Shown here: positions 9,374 to 18,183 of the stretch, piece after piece
Numbering within the stretch: the stretch's first letter is position 1
Layout: the number at the start of each line of letters is the position of its first letter
From: Lysinibacillus sphaericus OT4b.31
Lineage (GTDB): Bacteria; Bacillota; Bacilli; Bacillales_A; Planococcaceae
Direction of reading: 5' to 3'
DNA: 64,000 nt
NCBI RefSeq assembly: GCF_000392615.1
Contig: NZ_KB933398.1
Location: 1,648,082 to 1,712,081, forward strand
Made by a program: the position numbers and the translations under genes
Notes under the pieces: generated by a model
What the model was told of the DNA's origin: nothing
Seen by the model: only the letters and a program-made list of their open reading frames with translations
The model's database searches: none

Positions 9374-10324
9374 ATGGAGGTCATTCATTTAAAATACCCA
9401 CATCAATTACAGCAACGAGAAAGTATGCAACCGTATTCTTTGGCCATTGGTTTCTTTGATGGCGTGCATATTGGACATCAGGCAGTTATTGAAGCAGCAA
9501 AGAATGAAGGGAACAAGCGACAAATTCCAACTGCCGTTATGACATTTGATCCACATCCTTCCTTGGTGCTAGGTGGACGTAATGAAAAGGTATTTTACAT
9601 TACATTACTACAACAAAAATTACAATTATTTGAAGAACAAGGTGTTGATAAAGTATTTGTAGTGCATTTTACGTCGGATTTTGCAAAGCTGTCTCCAGCT
9701 GATTTTGTGGATACTTTTATCCGTTCATTGAATATTCAGCATGTGACTGCTGGCTTTGATTTTTCATTTGGTGCATTTGGCAAAGGCACTATGGAAGATA
9801 TGCGTGCATTAAGTGATGGGGATTATGGCGTGACAGTTGTTGACAAGAAGGCAGATGAGCTAGAAAAAATTAGCTCCACTCGTATTCGCAAGTTATTGCA
9901 AGAGGGCGATATGGAGGCAGCACGTACGCTATTAGGACGACCTTTCGAAGTAACGGGAATGGTTGTTCATGGTGATAAGCGCGGACGCACGATTGGCTTT
10001 CCTACTGCGAATGTCCAAGCATTAGAGGGCGCATTTATTCCAGCAAGTGGTGTATATGCTGTACGTCTCCTTGTCCAAAATAAATGGTATGATGGTGTTT
10101 GCAACGTAGGCTATAAACCAACGTTCAAAGACCCAAATGACAAGCAACTATCTATCGAGGTACATATTTTAAACTTCGAAAAAAATATTTACGGTGAAGA
10201 AGTACATGTCACTTGGTATAAACGAATTCGTAGCGAGCGAAAATTCGATGGAATAGAATCATTGAAAATACAGATCGAAAAAGACAAACAGGAAACAATT
10301 CAATATTTTGAGGCTCTGCGTTAA
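9374..10324 (+). CDS. ribF: Bifunctional riboflavin kinase / FAD synthetase
   Basis: Converts riboflavin to FMN and FMN to FAD; 316 residues. The N-terminal FMN-adenylyltransferase half has the nucleotidyltransferase loop GFFDGVHIGHQAVI and the SSTRIRKLLQ (ISSTxxR) motif. The C-terminal flavokinase half begins at about residue 185 with GDKRGRTIGFPTANV and contains the PTFKDPN and EVHILNFEKNIYGEEV segments. It follows truB by 13 bp. Confidence 0.96.
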   Translation: MEVIHLKYPHQLQQRESMQPYSLAIGFFDGVHIGHQAVIEAAKNEGNKRQIPTAVMTFDPHPSLVLGGRNEKVFYITLLQQKLQLFEEQGVDKVFVVHFTSDFAKLSPADFVDTFIRSLNIQHVTAGFDFSFGAFGKGTMEDMRALSDGDYGVTVVDKKADELEKISSTRIRKLLQEGDMEAARTLLGRPFEVTGMVVHGDKRGRTIGFPTANVQALEGAFIPASGVYAVRLLVQNKWYDGVCNVGYKPTFKDPNDKQLSIEVHILNFEKNIYGEEVHVTWYKRIRSERKFDGIESLKIQIEKDKQETIQYFEALR

Positions 10325-10455
10325 TGCTTGCCTGGTCTATTGTTTTATGGTAACATTCATAAGTGCATAAAGTGCTTAACCTTAGCTCGGTATATCGATG
10401 ACTCCAACGTTTACTGTGCTAGTGGGGATTAACAATTATTTAGGAGGTCAATAAA

Positions 10456-10725
10456 ATGGCTATTACACAAGAACGTAAAAACGAAATTATCGCTGAGTAC
10501 CGTACACACGAAAGTGATACTGGTTCTCCAGAAGTACAAGTTGCAGTTTTAACAGCGGAAATCAACGCTTTAAACACGCACTTACGTACACACAAAAAAG
10601 ATTTCCACTCAGAACGTGGTCTTCTTAAAATGGTAGGTCGTCGTCGTCACTTACTTAAATATCTTCGTGAAACTGACGTTCAACGTTACCGTGAACTAAT
10701 CAATCGTTTAGGCTTACGTCGCTAA
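10456..10725 (+). CDS. rpsO: 30S ribosomal protein S15
   Basis: Primary 16S-binding protein of the 30S platform, 89 residues, full length. The family signature [28 protein letters not shown] is intact. A strong TAGGAGGT ribosome site precedes the ATG. The 130 bp upstream (10325-10455) could hold an S15-binding leader, as known for rpsO in other bacteria, but no clear fold was established by eye. A terminator follows. Confidence 0.98.
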   Translation: MAITQERKNEIIAEYRTHESDTGSPEVQVAVLTAEINALNTHLRTHKKDFHSERGLLKMVGRRRHLLKYLRETDVQRYRELINRLGLRR

Positions 10726-10735
10726 TTGACAATCG

Positions 10736-10762
10736 AAAAGCGGGATTATTCCCGCTTTTTCT
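10736..10762 (+). terminator. Terminator after rpsO
   Basis: AAAAGCGGG / CCCGCTTTTT with a 6-nt ATTATT loop, 11 bp after the rpsO stop. Confidence 0.92.
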
Positions 10763-10962
10763 TTATGTTTTAAAACTTTATACACCTTAAAATAAAGCCA
10801 CTTAAACCAAAAAGAAATAAATCCTAAATAAATTGGCAATAACTAAATTTAAATGTATGATTATTTAATGAAATATTTAGCATAGAACAAGCATTTTTGG
10901 TACACTTACTATTAGTACATACAGACGAGTAAGTGTTTTTATAATAGAGAGGGGTTCATTGA

Positions 10963-13077
10963 ATGAACGAAAAGAAAGTCTATTCCTACGAATGGGCTGG
11001 CCGTCCACTAATTATTGAAGTTGGACAGTTAGCTAAACAAGCAAATGGAGCTGCATTAGTGCGTTATGGAGATACTTCTGTACTAGCAACAGCAACAATG
11101 TCAAAATCACCAAAACCACTTGATTTCTTCCCATTAACAGTAAATTATGAGGAACGTTTATATGCAGCGGGTAAAATCCCTGGTGGCTTTATCAAACGTG
11201 AAGGCCGTCCTTCTGAGAATGCAATTTTAACGAGCCGTTTAATCGACCGTCCAATTCGTCCAATGTTCCCAGATGGTTTCCGTAATGAAGTACAAGTTAT
11301 TTCTATGGTTATGTCAAATGATTCAGATTGTACGGCAGAAATGGCTGCAATGATCGGTTCATCTTTAGCTTTAGCGATTTCGGATATTCCGTTTGACGGA
11401 CCAATCGCAGGCGTTCAAGTTGGTTATATCGACGGTGAATTCGTTGTGAACCCAACTGTCGAACAATCGAAATATTCAACTGTACACTTAACAGTGGCAG
11501 GTAACAAGGACGCTATCAACATGGTTGAAGCAGGCGCTCTAGAAGTGCCTGAAGAAATTATGCTTGAGGCAATTATGTTTGGTCATGATGAAATTAAAAA
11601 AATTATCGCTTTCCAAGAGCAAATTGTAGCTGAGGTTGGTAAAGAGAAAAAAGAAATTACTTTATTCGAAATCGACGAAGCGATTCAAGCTGATATTAAA
11701 GCTGCATGTGAAACAGAAATGCATGATGCAATTCAAACAGTTGAAAAACATGCACGTGAAGAAGCGATTCGAACTGTAAAAGAACGCATTGTTGCTTCTT
11801 ATGAAGAACAAGAAGCTGATGATATAACGATGAAACAAGTACACACAATTTTAGATAAAATGGTGAAAGACGAAGTACGTCGTCAAATTACTGAAGATAA
11901 AATTCGTCCAGACGGTCGTAAATTAGACGAAATTCGTGCACTTTCTTCTGAAACTGGTTTACTACAACGTACACATGGTTCGGCACTATTCACACGTGGA
12001 CAAACACAAGCCCTTTCAATTTGTACATTAGGCGCGCTTGGCGACGTACAAATTATCGATGGCTTAGGTATAGAAGAATCTAAACGCTTCATGCATCACT
12101 ACAATTTCCCTCAATTCTCAGTAGGGGAAACTGGCCCAATTCGTGGACCAGGTCGTCGTGAAATTGGTCACGGTGCTTTAGGTGAACGTGCATTATTAGC
12201 AGTTTTACCAGATGAAAATGCATTCCCATACACAATTCGTTGTGTATCTGAGGTACTGGAATCAAACGGTTCAACATCTCAAGCTTCTATCTGTGCTTCC
12301 ACTTTAGCAATGATGGATGCAGGTGTGCCATTAAAAGCACCAGTTGCTGGTATCGCAATGGGTCTTATTAAAAAAGGTGAGCATTATTCAATCCTAACAG
12401 ACATTCAAGGGATGGAAGATCATCTTGGAGACATGGACTTTAAAGTAGCGGGTACTGCAAAAGGTGTAACTGCCCTTCAAATGGATATTAAAATTGACGG
12501 TTTATCACGTAATATTTTAGAAGAAGCGTTAACACAAGCTAAAATTGGTCGTATGCATATTCTAGAATCAATGCTTGCAACACTTGCAGAGCCACGTGCA
12601 AAATTATCTGCTTATGCGCCAAAAATTGTCATTGTGAAAATCAATCCTGATAAAATCCGTGATGTAATCGGACCTGGTGGTAAACAAATTAATAAAATTA
12701 TTGAAGAAACTGGCGTGAAAATTGATACAGAGCAAGATGGTACAATTTACATCTCTTCTGCAGATGAAGACATGAATGCACGTGCAAAACAAATTATTGA
12801 AGACATCGTACGTGAAGCAAAAGTGGGCGAGTACTACTTATCGACAGTAAAACGTATTGAAAAATTCGGTGCATTCTGTGAAATCTTCGCTGGTAAAGAT
12901 GGCTTACTACACATCTCAGAGATTCAAGAAGAACGCACAAAACAAGTTGAGGACGTACTAAAACTTGGCGATCAATTACTTGTAAAAGTGATTGAAATCG
13001 ACAAGCAAGGTCGTGTGAACCTATCTCGTAAAGTGGTTGTACAAGAGGAAAAAGAACGCGCTGAACAAGATAAATAA
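10963..13077 (+). CDS. pnp: Polyribonucleotide nucleotidyltransferase (PNPase)
   Basis: Phosphorolytic 3'-5' exoribonuclease of mRNA turnover, 704 residues. Two RNase PH domains (about 10-225 and 310-545) flank an alpha-helical linker. The second core carries the usual [17 protein letters not shown] and [20 protein letters not shown] segments, the latter with catalytic aspartates. The KH domain follows with [17 protein letters not shown], then an S1 domain ending in a charged tail. A GAGAGGGG ribosome site precedes ATG 10963. The left end of an IS remnant begins 8 bp after the tandem TAA TAA stops. Confidence 0.97.
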   Translation: MNEKKVYSYEWAGRPLIIEVGQLAKQANGAALVRYGDTSVLATATMSKSPKPLDFFPLTVNYEERLYAAGKIPGGFIKREGRPSENAILTSRLIDRPIRPMFPDGFRNEVQVISMVMSNDSDCTAEMAAMIGSSLALAISDIPFDGPIAGVQVGYIDGEFVVNPTVEQSKYSTVHLTVAGNKDAINMVEAGALEVPEEIMLEAIMFGHDEIKKIIAFQEQIVAEVGKEKKEITLFEIDEAIQADIKAACETEMHDAIQTVEKHAREEAIRTVKERIVASYEEQEADDITMKQVHTILDKMVKDEVRRQITEDKIRPDGRKLDEIRALSSETGLLQRTHGSALFTRGQTQALSICTLGALGDVQIIDGLGIEESKRFMHHYNFPQFSVGETGPIRGPGRREIGHGALGERALLAVLPDENAFPYTIRCVSEVLESNGSTSQASICASTLAMMDAGVPLKAPVAGIAMGLIKKGEHYSILTDIQGMEDHLGDMDFKVAGTAKGVTALQMDIKIDGLSRNILEEALTQAKIGRMHILESMLATLAEPRAKLSAYAPKIVIVKINPDKIRDVIGPGGKQINKIIEETGVKIDTEQDGTIYISSADEDMNARAKQIIEDIVREAKVGEYYLSTVKRIEKFGAFCEIFAGKDGLLHISEIQEERTKQVEDVLKLGDQLLVKVIEIDKQGRVNLSRKVVVQEEKERAEQDK

Positions 13078-13120
13078 TAAAGTGAAAGAGGCTGGGACAT
13101 AAATAGTTTCAGTTCACGTA

Positions 13121-13155
13121 AAAAATCGAGATTGCATGATGCAATCTCGATTTTT
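13121..13155. terminator. Perfect 35-bp palindrome downstream of pnp
   Basis: AAAAATCGAGATTGCAT and its exact reverse complement flank a single G. With A and T runs on both sides it can act as a terminator in either direction: for pnp on the plus strand and for the IS transposase on the minus strand. It lies inside the left end of the IS remnant. Confidence 0.8.
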
Positions 13156-13186
13156 GCGTTTGTTTTTGACTAGATGTAGTGGAGGA

Positions 13187-13622
13187 TTATCCTCGTACCG
13201 CATATTTTCTTCTATTCACGGCCATTAGTGCGAGGCCGATTTCGTTCTCAGCTTTCGATTTTCCACGGACAGAAAATCGTGTGAAACCTAAATTAGCTTT
13301 CAAGAATCCGAAAACTGGCACCACGTCAACTTTGCGTTGACGGTAAATCATAGCCGTTTCTTCTTCTGAAAGCTTCGCTCTTACATATTCTTTTTGCTCT
13401 TCCCATTTCTCATTGAACCATGAGCTTTCGATTCGTGCCTTCTTGTGCTTTTGTACAAAACTTACGCAATGGACAACCTGCGTGATGGATGAAAGGAACG
13501 AAAGCTTAAATCGGATTACTTTGACTAAATGGTGGATAGAAAAGGCGGTATCGTTTTTCTTGTAATTTCACTTCTAAATCTAGCGGTAAAATGAGTTGAT
13601 TCATGTTATAATCTTTAAACAT
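13187..13622 (-). pseudogene. IS1182-family transposase remnant (internal deletion and frameshifts)
   Basis: Reading from ATG 13622 on the reverse strand gives the typical N-terminus (FKDYNMNQLILPLDLEVKL), which continues as KNDTAFSIHHLV only after a one-base shift. The large catalytic middle is missing. The next recognisable part is GCPLRKFCTKA, then after another shift RIESSWFNEKWEEQ. The C-terminal segments VDVVPVFGFLKANLGFTRF and ENEIGLALMAVNRRKYAV run to the stop at 13187-13189. The product cannot be active. Family membership rests on my recognition of these segments. Confidence 0.8.
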
Positions 13623-13735
13623 AAGTTCTTTCTATGTTAATTTTTGTAGGGGTACTTAAATTTTATCAGAAGATGTCCTTTTTTTATGCCTAAAATTATG
13701 AATAGATTTAATTGAAATAGAAGTGTTTCATTAGT

Positions 13736-13864
13736 TGTTCGGAGCGAAGGCGGCGACTCCAGTGGGAACAGCACGCACGAGCGGAAGCACCCGGACTGAG
13801 CGAAGCGAGGGAGAAGGCTGGAGTCGTGCCCGTGGAAAGCGTCCGCCGTAGCGGATAACAACGG
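13736..13864. repeat. GC-rich palindromic Bacillaceae-type repeat
   Basis: About 130 bp, much richer in G and C than its surroundings, with pairing arms TTGTT/AACAA at the outside, GGCGG/CCGCC and GACTCCAG (13755-13762)/CTGGAGTC (13818-13825) inside. It holds the phrases GGCGACTCCAGTGGGAAC, GAGCGAAGCGAGG and GGAAAGCGTCCGCC. These resemble a family of intergenic repeats I know from many Bacillaceae genomes. It is not coding. Here it sits inside an IS remnant. Confidence 0.7.
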
Positions 13865-13886
13865 CTACGAAGTAGACTAAAAAACA

Positions 13887-13927
13887 AAGCCTCGAAGATT
13901 TTACTAATCGTAAAATTTTCGAGGCTT
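13887..13927. terminator. Bidirectional terminator-like hairpin upstream of mlpA
   Basis: AAGCCTCGAA(G)ATTTTA pairs with TAAAAT(T)TTCGAGGCTT around a 7-nt loop, with A and T runs on either side. It lies near the right end of the IS remnant and would block read-through into mlpA. Confidence 0.75.
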
Positions 13928-13949
13928 TTCATTTTTGAAGTGAGTTGTT

Positions 13950-13978
13950 TTGTCCCAATCTCTTTTTTGAGATATAAT
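13950..13978 (+). promoter_or_regulatory. Predicted sigma-A promoter for mlpA
   Basis: TTGTCC (13950-13955), a 17-bp spacer, and TATAAT (13973-13978), about 40 bp before the mlpA start. The -35 hexamer lies within the right terminal repeat of the IS remnant, so the IS end appears to supply half of the promoter. Confidence 0.6.
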
Positions 13979-14019
13979 AACAGACTAACATATATAATAT
14001 TGCTAATGGGGGAGATTGT

Positions 14020-15243
14020 TTGGTTCAAGTACATACATGTCACAACGGTGTTCGTATTGTATCGGAGCAAATTGACCATGTGCGCTCTGTGGCACTTGGC
14101 ATTTTTGTGGATGCTGGCTCACGATACGAGTTACCAGAGGAAAACGGTATTACACATTTTATTGAGCATATGTTATTTAAAGGGACAAAGACGCGTTCGG
14201 CACGTCAAATTGCCGAAGAATTTGATCGTATCGGTGGAGAGTTAAATGCCTTCACATCCAAGGAAAATACGTGCTATTATGCAAAAGTATTAGACCATCA
14301 TGCAGCGCTTGCGATGACAATATTAGCAGATATGTTCTTTAACTCGACGTTTGCCAAAGAAGAATTAGAGAAGGAACGTCAAGTGGTACTAGAAGAAATT
14401 TTAATGAGTGAAGATGCTCCTGATGACGATGTCCATGAAAAGCTATGGGAAGTCATGTATCCAAACGATGCGCTCGGTCGCCCAATTTTAGGCACTGCAG
14501 CAACATTACAAACGTTTACAGCTGACATGATTCGCAACTATATGGCAAAACATTATGGACCGCAATCTGTCGTTATTTCAATTGCTGGAAACATTTCAGC
14601 AGAACTTTTGGCAACTATTGAGAACTTGTTTGGGCATTATCAGGCATCACCACTTGCCGTAGCGCCAATTCTTACAAAACCTCAGTTTCATGCAGGCGAA
14701 GTTGTGAAAGCACGTGACACGGAGCAGGCGCATTTAGCACTGTCTTATCCAGCTATTGGTGTAAAAGACCCAGACATGTATAGCTTTATTGCACTTAATA
14801 ATATTATTGGTGGCAATATGAGCTCTCGCCTGTTTCAAGAGGTGCGTGAAGAGCGCGGCTTAGCCTATACAATATTCTCTTATCAATCCTGTTATGCAGA
14901 CGTTGGTGCATTTACGATATACGGTAGTACAAGCCGTCAGCAATTACCCCAGCTACAACATACAATCGATGCAACAATGCTTGATATCGTAGCAGGTGGT
15001 GTCACAGAGGAAGAACTCGATAATGCAAAAGAACAGCTAAAAGGTAGTTTTGTCTTAGGTCTAGAAGGAACAGGCGCACGTATGAACCGCAACGGGACAA
15101 GTGAACTTGTGCATCGAAGACATCGTTCGGTAGATGAAGTTTTAGCTTCTATTGATGCTGTATCAATGGCATCGGTAGATCGTTTAATAGCCAAAATATT
15201 AAAATCAGAACCAGCCATTTCAATAATCGGCCCTGATTTATAA
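14020..15243 (+). CDS. mlpA: M16 family zinc peptidase (MlpA/YmxG)
   Basis: Processing-peptidase-type metalloprotease of 407 residues, probably cytoplasmic since no signal peptide is present. The inverted zinc motif HxxEH is HFIEH at residues 46-50, with the downstream glutamate expected in the EELEKERQVVLEEI segment. Two M16 domains are present; the second includes the R/Y-type element GLAYTIFSYQS. TTG at 14020 is taken as start because GGGGGAG lies just upstream and it gives the family N-terminus (VQVHTCHNGVRIV). In B. subtilis mlpA follows pnp-ylxY and precedes ymxH; here ylxY is absent and a transport block intervenes before ymxH. Confidence 0.93.
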   Translation: MVQVHTCHNGVRIVSEQIDHVRSVALGIFVDAGSRYELPEENGITHFIEHMLFKGTKTRSARQIAEEFDRIGGELNAFTSKENTCYYAKVLDHHAALAMTILADMFFNSTFAKEELEKERQVVLEEILMSEDAPDDDVHEKLWEVMYPNDALGRPILGTAATLQTFTADMIRNYMAKHYGPQSVVISIAGNISAELLATIENLFGHYQASPLAVAPILTKPQFHAGEVVKARDTEQAHLALSYPAIGVKDPDMYSFIALNNIIGGNMSSRLFQEVREERGLAYTIFSYQSCYADVGAFTIYGSTSRQQLPQLQHTIDATMLDIVAGGVTEEELDNAKEQLKGSFVLGLEGTGARMNRNGTSELVHRRHRSVDEVLASIDAVSMASVDRLIAKILKSEPAISIIGPDL

Positions 15244-15250
15244 ATAATGC

Positions 15251-15290
15251 AGAATCATTCACTAAGCTAAAGGTGAATGATTCTTTTTTT
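15251..15290 (+). terminator. Terminator after mlpA
   Basis: AGAATCATTCAC / GTGAATGATTCT, a 12-bp perfect stem with a 10-nt loop, followed by a run of T. Confidence 0.92.
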
Positions 15291-15323
15291 CCTTTCATAG
15301 AAAAAGACTTTCTCAATTAACTA

Positions 15324-15376
15324 TTGATATTCTCAATAAACTTTGTTAGCATAAATGATATTGAAAATCATTATCA
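15324..15376 (+). promoter_or_regulatory. Sigma-A promoter and overlapping Fur box for the haem uptake operon
   Basis: TTGATA (15324-15329), 17 bp, TAGCAT (15347-15352), with a Fur-type operator TGATATTGAAAATCATTATCA (15356-15376) over the likely transcription start. The operator matches the GATAATGATTATCATTATC consensus well on its right half. Iron-dependent repression of 15399-18675 follows as an inference. Confidence 0.75.
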
Positions 15377-15398
15377 TCTATTGGGAGGATATTTATAA

Positions 15399-16385
15399 AT
15401 GAAGAAGTTTGCTTGTCTAGGTTTGATAACGTTATCATTAGCACTAATTGGATGTGCAGAACAACAGGAAAAAGTTAAGAGTGAAGATTCCGTTGAAGTG
15501 GAGGTGCAGGAACAAGATACGGCAGCTACAGAAAGCGATGTATTGGCAGATGGTATTGATGAAGGAAAATTCCAAGAATTACTAGCTGCTTTTCCAGTTA
15601 CGGTTCCAGATAAAATTGCAACGACGTCTGTTCCTTTAACAGAAATGCTGCATTTGTTGGATATTAAACCTGTAGGAGTTCCGACATCTACAAATCCGAT
15701 TCCAGCAGATTTTGATGCGATTACACGTATCGGCTCACCGATGGCACCTGATTTAGAGGTCATTTCAAGTTTACAAACAGATTTGATTCTTGGTGCATCC
15801 TCATTACAAGATTCACTGGATAAAACGTTACAAGGAATGAATTTACAAGCGGCTTATTTACCGACAGATTCGTTTGAAGATTTAAAACTAAGCTTTAAAG
15901 TATTAGGCACGTACTTTGGCAAAGAAGAAAAAATGAATGAAGTACTACAAAATATTGTAGAAAAGGAACAAGAATTAGCGAAGCTTGCGCAAGGCAAAGA
16001 ACTGCCGTCAGTTATGTTGGTGATTGGAACATCGGATGACTTCATGGTTATGAACGATAAATCGTATTTAGGAAGTTTAGTAGAACAACTAGGTGCAAAT
16101 AATATTGCTAAGTCAGTCTTAAAAACGGAATCCACATACTCAGCAATTAACTTGGAAGATATTGTTGTCGCTGATCCAGATATGATTTTTGTATTGGCGT
16201 CAGGGGATCACGGAGCAAATGAAGATAAGTTCAAACAAGAAGTGGCTAAAAATAGTGCTTGGACACAATTATCAGCCTATAAAAACGATAAAATTCATAT
16301 ACTAGATTATAGTATATTTGGTGTAACATCTATTACAAATGTCGATACAGCGTTAACAACAATTGCTGATTATTTCCTTGAATAG
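15399..16385 (+). CDS. isdE: Haem ABC transporter substrate-binding lipoprotein (IsdE-like)
   Basis: Extracellular lipoprotein of 328 residues. The signal peptide ends in lipobox LIGC with the lipidated Cys at 19. An acidic linker (about 25-52) is followed by the class III binding-protein fold with PDKIATTSVPLTEMLHLL and ADFDAITRIGSPMAPDLEVI. Met115 in SPMAPD and His271 in GDHGANED fall where S. aureus IsdE has its haem-axial Met and His, which is why haem rather than a siderophore is favoured. It leads a Fur-box operon with a permease, an ATPase and a HugZ-like protein. A siderophore substrate remains possible. Confidence 0.82.
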   Translation: MKKFACLGLITLSLALIGCAEQQEKVKSEDSVEVEVQEQDTAATESDVLADGIDEGKFQELLAAFPVTVPDKIATTSVPLTEMLHLLDIKPVGVPTSTNPIPADFDAITRIGSPMAPDLEVISSLQTDLILGASSLQDSLDKTLQGMNLQAAYLPTDSFEDLKLSFKVLGTYFGKEEKMNEVLQNIVEKEQELAKLAQGKELPSVMLVIGTSDDFMVMNDKSYLGSLVEQLGANNIAKSVLKTESTYSAINLEDIVVADPDMIFVLASGDHGANEDKFKQEVAKNSAWTQLSAYKNDKIHILDYSIFGVTSITNVDTALTTIADYFLE

Positions 16386-16400
16386 CGTGAGGTGCTTCAC

Positions 16401-17390
16401 ATGATTCGTACAACAAGAAGTCGCACAATTGTTATTATAACTTTTGCGCTCACACTGATAGCTGCGATAGTAGCAATAGGACTAGGCAGTGTGCATATTG
16501 CCGTTCCAGATATTTTAAAGACCATTTTTAATGGACGTGAAGAAGGGGTCTATACAACGATTATTTGGGATATTCGTCTGCCCCGTGTTTTATTGGCACT
16601 TATTATTGGCGCCAATATTGCTATCTCAGGTGCTTTGCTACAAGCAGTGATGGGCAATCCACTTGCAGATCCCGGACTTACTGGTGTAACGAGTGGAGCT
16701 GCAGCATTTGTTCTACTCATTATGTTAGCCAATCCTGAGTACACACATTTAATCCCGCTAGCAGCATTTGTCGGCGGATTACTAGCCGCTACAATTGTCT
16801 ACGCACTTGCTTGGCGACGGACTGGCATCACGCCAATAACGATTATCTTATCAGGGGTTGCAGTCAACGCTTTATGCGGTGGGGTAATAGGTTTCCTTTC
16901 CATTATATATAGCGACCGTTTACCTTCAGCGGTGCAATGGCTGAATGGTAGCTTAGCAGCAAAAGGTTATGCATCATTGCAAATGATTTATATGTACGCC
17001 ATTATCGGTTGGATTTTATCGATTTTTGCAATCCGCAAGGCTAACATTATTCGTTTGGGCGATCAAGTCGCTGTGAACTTAGGTGAAAATGTCACGCGTA
17101 TTCGAATACTGTTATCTATCTTAGCTGTTTTTTTAGCAGCCATTTCTGTGGCAGCGATTGGCATGATTGGGTTTGTCGGTTTAATCGTTCCGCATATGGC
17201 ACGATTACTTGTCGGCTCGGACTATAAATATATGTTGCCAATGAGTATGGCAATGGGGGCTATTGTATTACTGCTGGCTGATACGGGTGGTCGGACTTTA
17301 TTTGCGCCATTGGATATTCCAGCGGGTATATTAATGGCGGTTATCGGTGGTCCATACTTTTTATACTTAATGCGAAAGAGGGCGTTTTAA
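16401..17390 (+). CDS. isdF: FecCD-type iron/haem ABC permease
   Basis: Integral membrane permease of 329 residues with about nine to ten hydrophobic segments. It has the FecCD family segments LPRVLLALIIGANIAISGALLQAVMGNPLADPGLTGVTSGAA and GFVGLIVPHMARLLVGSDYKYMLP, the second being the ATPase-coupling region. The ATG at 16401 is preferred over the GTG at 16392 because GTGAGG gives correct spacing only to the ATG. The TAA stop shares a base with the ATPase ATG. One permease gene implies a homodimer. Confidence 0.88.
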   Translation: MIRTTRSRTIVIITFALTLIAAIVAIGLGSVHIAVPDILKTIFNGREEGVYTTIIWDIRLPRVLLALIIGANIAISGALLQAVMGNPLADPGLTGVTSGAAAFVLLIMLANPEYTHLIPLAAFVGGLLAATIVYALAWRRTGITPITIILSGVAVNALCGGVIGFLSIIYSDRLPSAVQWLNGSLAAKGYASLQMIYMYAIIGWILSIFAIRKANIIRLGDQVAVNLGENVTRIRILLSILAVFLAAISVAAIGMIGFVGLIVPHMARLLVGSDYKYMLPMSMAMGAIVLLLADTGGRTLFAPLDIPAGILMAVIGGPYFLYLMRKRAF

Positions 17391-18172
17391 TGTTAAAAAT
17401 TGAGCAGCTTTCCGTTTGCTATGAGCACAAAGAAGTTGTCCATGATTTTTCATTTGATGTCAAAAAGGGAGAGGTATTGTCCATCATCGGTCCAAATGGC
17501 TCAGGAAAGTCTACGATTTTAAAGGCAGTGTCGCGTATGTTACCTTATCAAGCGGGAACTATTACGTTTGACGGAGAAAATATGCGCCAATTGTCATCAA
17601 AGGAAATTGCAAAGAAAATGTGTGTATTGAGTCAGCGCAACCAAGCCCCAGCCGATATAACAGTACGTAATTTAGTATGTTACGGACGGTATCCTCATAA
17701 AAAATGGTTTGAACGTTTGGATGATGAAGACTATGCGATTGTCGATTGGGCCCTAGAAAAAACACAGCTCACTCATTACAAAGATCAATCGATTGCTGCA
17801 CTATCTGGCGGAGAATCACAGCGTGCTTGGATTGCAATGGCACTGGCACAAAGACCACAAATATTATTACTAGATGAGCCGACAACCTATTTAGATATTG
17901 CGCATCAGCATGAGGTGCTCGAGCTAGTACGTGAGTTGAACCGTGATATGGGAATGACCGTTGTCATGGTACTCCATGATTTGAATCAGGCTTCTAGTTA
18001 TAGTGACAGTATCGTTGTTGTAAAAGATGGCTATCGTGCACAAATTGGGACGCCAGATTATGTCATGACAGAACAAATGATTCAGACCATTTATAAAATG
18101 GAGGCAGAAATTCAACATGTTGAATGGGATTCAGCCCCACGTATTCAATTAAAAAGTACTATTAAATGTTAG
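17390..18172 (+). CDS. Iron/haem ABC transporter ATP-binding protein
   Basis: ATPase of 260 residues of the FecE/BtuD/HmuV type. Walker A is GPNGSGKST, the Q-loop lies near LSQRNQAPADITV, the signature is LSGGESQRAWIAMALA, and Walker B plus the D-loop is ILLLDEPTTYLDI. The switch histidine lies in VLHDLNQA. It overlaps the permease by one base. It powers import by the 15399-17390 system. Confidence 0.9.
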   Translation: MLKIEQLSVCYEHKEVVHDFSFDVKKGEVLSIIGPNGSGKSTILKAVSRMLPYQAGTITFDGENMRQLSSKEIAKKMCVLSQRNQAPADITVRNLVCYGRYPHKKWFERLDDEDYAIVDWALEKTQLTHYKDQSIAALSGGESQRAWIAMALAQRPQILLLDEPTTYLDIAHQHEVLELVRELNRDMGMTVVMVLHDLNQASSYSDSIVVVKDGYRAQIGTPDYVMTEQMIQTIYKMEAEIQHVEWDSAPRIQLKSTIKC

Positions 18173-18183
18173 GAGGCTTTATC

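Larger units (their letters stand above)
13085..13966. mobile_element. Decayed IS1182-family insertion with terminal inverted repeats
   Basis: The segment is bounded by imperfect inverted repeats: AAAGAGGCTGGGACATAA at 13085-13102 and, on the opposite strand, AAAGAGATTGGGACAAAA at 13965-13948 (15 of 18 matching). Inside, on the reverse strand, lies an internally deleted and frameshifted transposase (13187-13622). Two strong palindromes (13121-13155 and 13887-13927) lie near the ends, and a GC-rich repeat (13736-13864) sits between the transposase start and the right end. No target duplication could be identified. The family is assigned from the transposase remnants. Confidence 0.7.

Noticed and set aside
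10325..10455. S15 autoregulatory leader upstream of rpsO
   Set aside because: It is plausible from knowledge of rpsO in other bacteria, but I could not draw a convincing S15-binding fold, so no feature is claimed.
13637..14079. Reverse-strand open frames over the GC-rich repeat and mlpA start
   Set aside because: They cover palindromic repeat DNA, a terminator and a promoter; the translations have no recognisable domain.
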